Origin: Calliopum simillimum
Lineage: Eukaryota > Arthropoda > Insecta > Diptera > Lauxaniidae
Direction: 5' to 3'
DNA length: 64,000 nucleotides
NCBI GenBank assembly: GCA_951812925.1
Contig: OX638368.1
Coordinates: 558,001-622,000 of the forward strand
The position numbers and the translations under genes were made by a program. This document shows positions 57,201 through 64,000 of this stretch, one piece after another (position 1 is the stretch's first letter; the number at the start of each line of letters is the position of its first letter). The notes below the pieces were generated by a model that had not been told where the DNA came from, made no database searches, and was given only the letters and a program-made list of their open reading frames with translations.

Positions 57201-59850
57201 TTGACCTGGTGAATGTGAATGAAATCTTTCGAAGTCTGTGTAAATTTTAAGTTAAAAACTCATGAAGACCACATAACTGCGCTGATTTGCTTGTTTCTGT
57301 ATTGTGAGTTATGATTTGAAAATTCAGATGTTTTGAACGATTTGTTGTATTGTTGCTTTGTTACTAATGAATAAAGAATTGCTTTGGGGGCAGATATTTT
57401 GCGAGAAACAATTCAGAATGTCGTAAAACGAGCACAAATATGCAACAACTAGGAAGATAGTCATATGACCAGTATTATTTTTTTCAACTTTATGTTATAA
57501 ATTCTAAATTCTCTAGTAAACTTCTCGTGAACCACATTTTTTTTCATTTCTTACAAGATCGCGTATAATTCACATTATGTCATCACTTTTGCTCCACCTC
57601 TTATATATGCTGATTATGTTATATTACTCTTAATAACATTCAGTAAAGAGTTTCCTATACCTCTTATTATTTTCAAATCAGAGTTGTTAAGTTAAAATGC
57701 TTTTCTTCTACAAATAACATATTTTGCTAAATTTTGTGCTGTTCAATTTATTTTGATTAATCAAGAAAGAGGACTTTTCAAATCTCAGTTACCGCACAAT
57801 TTAAGTGTTTGCTTTGCTTTTGTGAACGATACCCTTAAAACTTGACATCTCTACTGCATTATCACCCCTTTTTATCACTTGATTTTCTCCTTCTTAAATG
57901 TGGCAAATGTGTAAATTTCGGTTTTTATTTCTCACTTATACTGGATTTCTATATACTTTGGTTTCCATTGCTTTTTATCTTGGTTTTGTTGTTTTTTTTT
58001 TGTGCCAAATCTTCGTAATATAATTTAAACAAATCCCCTGACCACAGCAATATTCCAACCACCAAGACACCAAACAGAAAAACTTTCACTGCGAAGCAAT
58101 GGGTCGACATGTAATCAGGATTGGGTGCTGCTACAAGCGTAAAGTTTTTCGCTCTCAAGAAAACGATAAAAAGCGAAAGGAGAAAAAAATAACTGTTTTC
58201 GGTAAACGATTTAACCGCAATGCAGTTTGAAGAGGGAATGAAGAGAAATGTCGGATACTATTTTACACTTGTACGCTAAACTTGGCCTTACAACGCTTCA
58301 CCGGCTTTATGTTGGAGCAGCAGCAGCATTTGGCTTAAAGCGGATGTTGGCAATGGGGAAAAATTGCATTTTGTTTTTTGATTTTTTTGCTGCCAAAGAC
58401 TGCGGAAGTGAAGCAAACAGAGTAAAGAAGCTGATCTTATTTAGATAAGAATGCAATAAATTTTTGTCAAGAATATTGAAGAGAAAATGAAGAGAAATGC
58501 AGGGAAATTCTTAAAAATGTTGATAGCTAAAACGATTTCAACGCTTGACCGAAGAAAATCATCAGAATTGGGATAACACTTTTACTTACCAACAACAGTC
58601 AGTCGATATGCTTGACTTATTTTTGGCTCTGTTGATACTTGACATTCATAAATACCCGAATCCCGTGGTTGCACTGATACAATTCGGAGCACCCATTCGT
58701 CTGATTCATCCAGGTGCTGCGCCTGAAAGCGCTGATCATTAGTGTAGGTCATGATACCAATTGTAAGGATATGCAAATCACGTTTGCGTATCCAGGAAAC
58801 CTATAAGTACTGATGTGAGTAAAAATATACATGTATGTGTATTAGGATTTGTACGGTAGGAAATTTAATCGGTCCGACTCAGCGAAAATCTAAAATGTTA
58901 ATTATTTAAAGAAATTTTGCTCAAGAAAATATATATTTTCATTGCAAGGTTTGTCCTTATAAATTTTTTTTAAGACTAAGAAAATAAGGAATTTAATGCG
59001 AAATAATTCCAAGTGAATTTTTTTTCCCGGAATAATCTTTATTAATGCAAGGAAAAGAATGTGTGAAAAGTCCATTGCAATTTGTGTTTGCATAAAAAGT
59101 TATTCAAGGCCAAAGATTGCAAAAATCAATTTTTTTGCAAATATCTCTCTAACGGTAACTTTTGCAGAAAAATATTTAAAGCTCTAAAAATTTTCTACAA
59201 AATGCTGTCAGAATAGTATTCGTACGACTTAAAGTTCACGATTTATAGCCCTTTTTAGTAAATAGTTTTCTGAGCTACAGAATTGTTTGCCAAAATTTTC
59301 CTGGAGGTATAATCGTTATCGATATAATTTCAAAAAACTCATTTTTTTTCAAAATTTGACCTTGAATAACTTTTTATGCAAACACAATTTTGCAATGGAA
59401 TTTTCACACTTTATTTTTAATGCCTTAATGAAGATATTCCGGTAAAAAAATTCACTTGGAATTATTTCGCAGAAAATTCCTTATTTTCCCATTTAAAAAA
59501 AAAAAATGCATTAGGACAAATCTACTTTGTAAATACCGGGAGGATAAACTGCAATAAAAATTTATACTTTCTTCGGCAAAGTTTCTCTTAATTATCCAAA
59601 TTTTACAATAGTCACTGAGCCAGACCGGTTAAAGCATTCGGCCCTTTATAATATGTATTGTTTTCTATATACTACGAACATACCGCTCGATCTCCTAAAT
59701 TACGCACTCTACAGTGCAGTTTGGCTGTGTGGCCCACCGCTGAAATGACAGCACGTTCTGTTCGATTTTCGAAAAACGGCAACGCACTAGGGGAAATATC
59801 TGAGAGTGTTGTCGTTATTTCAACGCTTGTGGTCCAAACTGGTTCGGTAG
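48064..59850 (-). CDS. Dpr-family immunoglobulin receptor, 5' incomplete
   Basis: Dpr proteins are neuronal surface receptors with two Ig domains; in flies they bind DIP proteins and help set synaptic partner choice. Four exons (59850-59684, 58800-58590, 57108-56851, 48233-48064) join to about 267 codons. Ig1: Cys in AKLHCRVRNLGDRA, the family hallmark VSWIRKRDLHILT, then DSGIYECQVSTEPK. Ig2: SGSDINLTC, YIYWYKDGDLINYSQRGG, DSGNYTCVPSN. The tail has SEHPAAMQH and a hydrophobic stretch. N-glycosylation sites NRT, NLT, NYS and NYT are visible. All introns have GT and AG and all phases agree. By memory the closest fly paralogue is Dpr4 (TYTNDQRFQ, NYSQRGGIN); another Dpr is possible. The signal-peptide exon is missing from view. 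Confidence 0.9.
51913..52902. mobile_element. Possible piggyBac-like non-autonomous element, 990 bp
   Basis: TTAACCCTCAT on the left and ATTTGAGTGTTAA on the right give TTAA at both borders with partly matching inverted termini. Just inside, TCCACATCATGGGTAAATTT and its mirror form a second inverted block. The palindrome ATGGGTAAAWTTTACCCAT occurs near 51960, 52692 (imperfect) and 52864. A 63-codon frame at 52693-52884 spans this motif and is not a known transposase. It lies within the dpr intron. Confidence 0.5.
54444..56530. mobile_element. 2.1 kb palindrome in the dpr intron
   Basis: CCGGCAGTAAAAAAACGTAT at the left mirrors the right end ACGTTTTTTTACTGCCGG. The arms match closely up to a short loop near 55520-55590; the centre is near 55552. 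Shared blocks include GATCATCTCACTTTTTTCGA, AAATGGCGG motifs and CACCTAGTGGGTGTAAATGA. Frames at 54787-55059 (plus) and 56003-56369 (minus) are mirror images of the same non-coding sequence. The left arm carries a hairpin insertion at 54661-54787. No target duplication could be fixed. Confidence 0.85.
54661..54787. mobile_element. Hairpin insertion in the left palindrome arm
   Basis: TACCGTTTAAGAATTATTTA and the following AAAACCGATTTTTTTACG (54676-54715) are mirrored by 54731-54771 (CGTAAAAAAATTGGTTTTTA, CCTAAACGGTA). The right arm of the large palindrome lacks it, which marks it as a later insertion or a local duplication-inversion. Confidence 0.65.
56556..56700 (+). repeat. Dispersed repeat, copy 2
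   Basis: Matches 40141-40280: GTGTATCGCATAAGGTTATG, AAGCTTC, TTAGGAGGCTTAGACTAACG, a G run (56634-56648), then AGTTATAGG. It directly follows the 2.1 kb palindrome. Confidence 0.5.
56851..57108 (-). CDS. dpr exon: Ig2 domain
   Basis: 258 nt. After the acceptor TTTTAG it completes Val and reads SKAKILASPELFFKSGSDIN, LTCIAQQAPAPTTYIYWYK, DGDLINYSQRGGINVLTERI and TKTSKLVIARVVPTDSGNYT, CVPSNS. The donor GTGAGT follows TCAA. Both Ig2 Cys and the core Trp are present. Reading through the donor gives a short unspliced tail, which is not the real protein. Confidence 0.95.
57109..58589 (-). other. dpr intron, 1.48 kb
   Basis: GTAAGT donor and TTTTAG acceptor. AT-rich, with a candidate small frame at 57949-58110 described separately. 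Confidence 0.85.
57949..58110 (-). CDS. Possible 53-residue membrane micropeptide nested in the dpr intron
   Basis: From the first ATG (58108-58110) the frame reads MSTHCFAVKVFLFGVLVVGI, then LLWSGDLFKLYYEDLAQKKN and a basic, Asn-rich end. One strong membrane helix (AVKVFLFGVLVVGILLW) is followed by a charged tail, and AATAAA lies 20 bases after the stop (57924-57929). The frame stays open upstream without another ATG to 58257. Codon use is less A/T-biased than the surrounding intron. I do not recognise a family; chance is still possible. Confidence 0.25.
   Translation of the reverse strand: MSTHCFAVKVFLFGVLVVGILLWSGDLFKLYYEDLAQKKNNKTKIKSNGNQSI
58590..58800 (-). CDS. dpr exon: second half of Ig1
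   Basis: 211 nt, starting in phase 0 with VSWIRKRDLHILTIGIMTYT, then TNDQRFQAQHLDESDEW, the core LRIVSVQPRDSGIYECQ and STEPKISQAYRLTVV. The acceptor is ATAG and the donor GGTAAGT. Trp and the second Ig1 Cys are present, as is the D-S-G-x-Y-E-C motif of V-type Ig folds. One base of the next Val codon is carried over the junction. Confidence 0.95.
58801..59683 (-). other. dpr intron, 0.88 kb
   Basis: GTATGT donor and ATAG acceptor splitting Ig1 just before the WIRKRD motif. It contains an inverted block: 58910-59110 (ATATATTTTCATTGCAAGG, TTATTAATGCAAGG, TGCATAAAAAGTTATTCAAG) against 59355-59470 (TTGAATAACTTTTTATGCA, AATGCCTTAATGAAGATATT), probably another degraded foldback. Confidence 0.75.
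59684..59850 (-). CDS. dpr exon: linker and first half of Ig1
   Basis: 167 nt. The acceptor AG is preceded by a T-rich tract (plus-strand A run 59853-59875). The exon starts in phase after one base of the previous codon, reads TEPVWTTSVEITTTLSD through ENRTERAVISAVGHTAKLHC to LGDRA, and ends at the donor GTATGT in phase 0. The first Ig1 Cys lies in AKLHCRV. The upstream exon must end with one base of a codon, most likely G giving Ala. Confidence 0.88.
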
Positions 59851-62800
59851 CTAAAAAAAAAAAAAGAAAAAAAATATTTTTTATCATGGCAACATTTGTA
59901 TATTTCGAAAGCAAAATTTCATTTGAATAAACAGACACCTTATCTCCCTTTTAACTTTTCTCACAAATAAACTTGGTCTACTGCATGAGATTATGTTGCT
60001 GCATATTTGATTGAATTAACAAAAAATAATTTTCGCCACAAAACTAACAACAAAAGTATAGAATTTCTAGAAACAAAAAAGAATCGAAAGCAAACAATCA
60101 AAATGAATAGTCCAAAGCTAATTTGCAAATTTTCGCATTTTCGAAGGCTTTTGAGATCAAGCAAACCACAAAATGAACTTAATTTGTTTGCCACCAATCT
60201 GCCTCATTTCCATTTCATTAGCAACACTTGGATAAAATGAGCACTCGCAGCTAATAAACACAACTACAACAAAAATAATAGCAATAACAACGAGATACAA
60301 CTGCACACATACTTACATACATACAGAAATATACATATCCTTGCGACGCATATCAACAATTTTCATTTCCAATTTCCAATTGAAAACTCTATGTTTACAT
60401 CAACATGAAAAGGACGAGATATTATCCAAAATGAAGAAAAACAAAAAAGCACAAGACCCCACCACGGACACACGGTCGAGGAAGGACAAAAGCGAAAATT
60501 GTCGCCTGTTTTATTTTTGGTTCAGTTAAGCTGACGCCAGGCTGATGTAAATCTGACAAAAACTAAAATTAAGGCAAAAACAACTATGCAGTAAAAAGAT
60601 AAACAACAACGAGACACACAGAGCAATGATGACGACAAAAATGATACTCTTGGAAAAAAAAAAGCAAAAAAAAGTATGAAGGATACGGAAAATAGACAAT
60701 CAATTTTACAAGCGAAGGCACTGTGGATGGAAAAATGAGTGTGACCAGCAAGGCTTTTAATTCTTTTTATTCCTTTTTTTTATTTTGGACTTTCATGGTA
60801 ATGGTTTTGTGGAAAGGGTGTGCTTGAGACTTACTAAGGGTTGCCAACGAAGGTGTTCTTGATTTGTGCAAATTGATTTCAAAAATTAGTCTTGGCTTTA
60901 GATCCCACTGACTTAGTTCAGAATAATTTTAAGGCAGTGGCTAGATACATAAATAGAGAAGAACTGTTTTGGTAGGGTCTTGAAATTACCTTTCCTACAT
61001 TTTAAGAATTCGATCTATGAATTGTGATGCAATCAAAGCCAAAAATGATTTATTTTTCTCTTTAAATGCTTTTATTGTACTTCACACAAAATGTTCCTTA
61101 CTTTTTACTGGACAAACATTTTAAGCTTCATAGTCAAAACAACAACTTAAATGCACTGCAATCAAACCAAACCATTTGCCGACGCAATGGGTTTTTTTTT
61201 ACCAAAAAATGTAAGATTATAAAAATCACAATTAAAACACAGTATCTTGCAAAAAACAAATGCCTTATTCAATTTGACTTGATTTCATCGTACCTGATAC
61301 GAGTGCACGCATATAAATTTTGTGTAACAGAGGAATCTGTTTGATGCGAGTAAGAATTTAAGCCGAAAATAACAATTTTTTCAAAATTCAAGAGATTCCG
61401 ACTAATGGTGCTATTTTTATGGATTCGAAGTTTTAAAAACTGTGTTCTTATAGTGACTTTTTTAACTTTTTTGTAAAACAAAAAAGAAACCATGCTGCGG
61501 CGTCAGTTTGAATCATCAGCAAACTCTTAGAAAATTTTCAGCTTTTGATTTACACGAATCTTCTAAATGGTTTAAGCAGTAGATAAGTAGAATATACCTT
61601 CTGATATAAACGAACCATCTCGATGGTTATGGTAACAGCTAAGTACTTAGAATGTACTTCCTGCTATACACCAGCAATTGCTAGGTGTAATTTACATTAT
61701 GCTTTACGAAAACGCTCCTATTTTTGAGCAGTTGATATGGAATAACAAAAGTCGAGTCTCTTAACGAAGCTATAAACAAGAGATGAAGTACACTCATAAT
61801 TATGCAGTGAAATACAACCTGGCAACACTATTACTATGATGACCATGTTGTTCCGCAGAGCTATTCACTATATAGCGAGTCCATTTAAATTTTATTTTCT
61901 TAACGATATTTCTTGCTTGAATTTCTTCTCCCCATTCGCTTTGTGTTTCTATTTATTTTTATAAACTGAAGTGTGCGTGCGGTTTTGTCTGCATCCGCAC
62001 TCGTATTATTTCCTTAAATTTTCTCAAATCGCCAGTATTTCAGTGTGGTTGTTTATAAAAGATTTGCATAAGGACTCGAATTGCTCCATTGCTTTTGTTT
62101 CATTGTTGTTGTTTTTGTTGGAGTCTTTGCTTTTTCGTCGTCATTTGCTTGCTTGTATTTGTGGTAATGATATTCATTACTCGCTAAACAGGGTGTATTC
62201 TATTGTAGTGCTAGTCGTACTGCTTTCTCTCCGATGGCAGATGGAGATGATAATTTCTGATTTTTTTCTCTTTCTCTTTGGCCATAGCTTTCTTTTCATT
62301 TTATTTTTATTTCGAAATAGAATTTTATTACTGCATAATTCAAGGTTAAATTGATGCGGTAATAAAAGCCATTCATTCAGAGGCGTTAAATAGAATTATG
62401 TGCAGCGACGTTTTGTTCAATTTACGAGTATGGCGAATTTGAATTAGATTTTCTCGGTGACGGACGCAGCGGAGGGAGTCGTATTAATGACACTTAATGA
62501 CGCTGTAAATATTTATGATCTTCAATTCGTTTAAAGGATACGAACGAATGGTGAAGAGGCGCAAGCTAAAGATTACAAGAATTGGCCTAAAAATCGCAAA
62601 GTTGAAATTATGCTAAATTGAAAAACTAATTATTTGTGGTAAAATTTTAAACTATTTTGAAGGAAAAACATGCAATTTTTAGAAAAAACTATATATCGCC
62701 GGTGCTGACGAAGACTATCTCTTCTTAAAATGCGGACAAGAAAATCCTTTTTTTCAAAAACTGCGGCGAAAAAGATATTTTTTGTGCGAATGCGAACAAG

Positions 62801-63780
62801 AAAATCACTTTTTACAAAATGCGGAGAAGAAAATAACTTATTACAAAATGCGGCGAAGAAAATCACCCTTTAGGTGTATAGGCTTTCCAAAATTTTTTGC
62901 TGCAGATATATTAAATCATTTTAGTCTTTATATTTTCTCTTCGAATTTCAAATCGCTTTAGGTATACTTTTTATATTTTTAGTTATTGCATTTTTTTAAA
63001 AATAGGTCTAACATTCCATTTGCCTCTAAGTTAAGCACCCTCGCAGCTCCCAACCCTTGATCTGAGGCTGAAAGCAAAAATTATAGCATTGACTCATATT
63101 TCAGTAGAGAGCTAAGTAATTGCATGAGCAGGTATTTACATAAATTTCAGTTGAAATCTGAGAAAAAAATAATTTTAAATTTGCTCAACTTAAAATCAAA
63201 ATAACAATAACATCAACTTTAACTTTGATTTCAATCACTGACAGCTCCAAGCAATGAAGATAAACACACACACACATTTACAGTTCAGGTTTGCAAATAT
63301 ATTTTTCTTTTGCACAAAATAAACAAAAACCTTAGGAAATGCAAACAGAAGAAAGAACTAAACAAAAAAACACACACACATACATCTGCAAGCTTATAAA
63401 AATAAAATATAAACATATTTGCGCAAAACAAACACAGAATTTGAACACAAGGGGAAAAAAAGTGCCCTTCTCAAGTGTTTCTTTTTCGCCAATAAGCGCT
63501 TCCGCTCCGTAAGAACTATTCCTTCTTTTTAACATTGCATATCCTAGGATGTAAGCTCGCTTAAGCTTACCGCAGCTTAACTTCAGAAGTCCTTTAAATG
63601 AAAAAAAAAAAACTTTCAGCCCAGGACTTGTATCCACGACTGTTCATGTGATAGATGGAAACAGATTATTTTTACTTACATTTATTTACCAACTCGTTAG
63701 ACCGCTTCACCCGATACGATAAAGAGGTATTAAATTTGTATATTAAGCAAATATTGTGCCAACAGAATTTGACATTCGAA
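59851..63780. other. Upstream region of the dpr exons, no exon recognised
   Basis: The upstream dpr exon must end with one codon base before a GT donor and should encode a signal peptide. I could not identify it here. The 127-codon plus-strand frame at 61971-62354 and the minus-strand frames near 59991-60197 and 62630-62866 have no known domain. 60240-60680 and 61950-62400 are CAA- and A-rich on the coding strand and could be intron or 5' untranslated sequence. CA runs lie near 63263-63275 and 63371-63382. Confidence 0.4.
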
Positions 63781-63781
63781 T

Positions 63782-63990
63782 GCTTACTGCAGCCTTACAT
63801 AGAATCATTGTGTAATCAGTTTCAATTCAATTAAATAAAAGGAAATAAATAAAAAAAAAGAAAATAGAAAAGTGAAATAAAAAAATGTTGAATAAAAAAA
63901 TTCACCAAAAAAAAATCACCCGTGCTAGGCTCAAACCCATGTTGTTCTTACTACAGCCTTACATGGAGTCATTGTGTAAGTACTTCTAAA
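63782..63990 (-). repeat. tRNA-like or SINE-like duplicated fragment
   Basis: CAGCCTTACATnGAnTCATTGTGTAA occurs twice (63790-63816 and 63953-63979), about 163 bp apart. On the minus strand the second copy continues into GGGTTTGAGCCTAGCACGGG, where GGTTTGAGCCT resembles a pol III B box, followed by a T run. No full cloverleaf forms. It may be the edge of a tRNA-derived SINE that runs past the window. Confidence 0.35.
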
Positions 63991-64000
63991 TTTCTATAAG

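Noticed and set aside
61971..62354. 127-codon plus-strand frame, Leu/Phe-rich
   Set aside because: No signal peptide logic or domain; likely chance frame opposite an A-rich, CAA-rich strand.
63332..63637. 101-codon minus-strand frame as possible dpr signal-peptide exon
   Set aside because: Hydrophobic part is at the C-terminal end and CA-repeat derived; no suitable donor with the required phase.

Overview
The window looks like nuclear DNA from a higher fly (Diptera, Brachycera). It is AT-rich, its long intergenic stretches are full of DNA-transposon debris, and the only conserved gene I can defend is a neuronal immunoglobulin-family receptor of the insect Dpr family. The heavy load of palindromic elements suggests a non-drosophilid fly with a large genome (a tephritid fruit fly would fit), but the species is inference.

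Gene. A dpr gene, closest by memory to dpr4, lies on the minus strand. Four exons are visible: 59850-59684, 58800-58590, 57108-56851 and 48233-48064. They join in phase with canonical GT/AG sites into about 267 residues covering two Ig domains and the C-terminal hydrophobic tail. The signal-peptide exon(s) were not found and may lie beyond 64 kb or unrecognised in 59.9-64 kb. The last intron (8.6 kb) carries several mobile elements, including a 2.1 kb palindrome.

Everything else is mostly repeats. 1-4.4 kb: a hAT transposase C-terminal remnant and small hairpin MITEs. 4.4-6.1 kb: a minisatellite of about 39 bp units with a 327 bp higher-order period, split by a Helitron-like insertion. 6.6-15.05 kb: a nested inverted structure in which two inverted copies of a 2 kb element flank a 3.2 kb Foldback-like palindrome with tandem repeats in its arms. 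15.7-17.3 kb: a head-to-head Tc1-like element. 17.3-19.4 kb: an old foldback with a younger 977 bp foldback inserted. 21.7-22.5 kb: a non-autonomous hAT with an intact 8 bp target duplication. 24.8-27.7 kb: nested palindromes. 31.1-32.65 kb: inverted-repeat elements holding a tRNA-like sequence and a hammerhead-ribozyme-like motif. 33.4-34.3 kb: inverted copy of the 6.8-7.7 kb repeat. 35.1-36.5 kb and 47.07-47.83 kb: two more members of the family inserted at 17.68 kb. 45.3-46.4 kb: a foldback split by a LINE fragment.

Most distinctive result: three nearly fully palindromic elements (17676-18652, 35148-36535, 47067-47829) share termini starting CACGG, and each is flanked by a 4 bp direct repeat (TGGG, AGAA, AATC). 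One insertion has its empty site preserved in the opposite arm of the host repeat. They look like one foldback family, possibly related to CACTA/Mirage/Chapaev elements. The second most interesting signal is the hammerhead-like motif beside a tRNA-like sequence near 31.3-31.5 kb. Repeat boundaries, copy matching and protein family calls were made by eye and from memory, without database searches.
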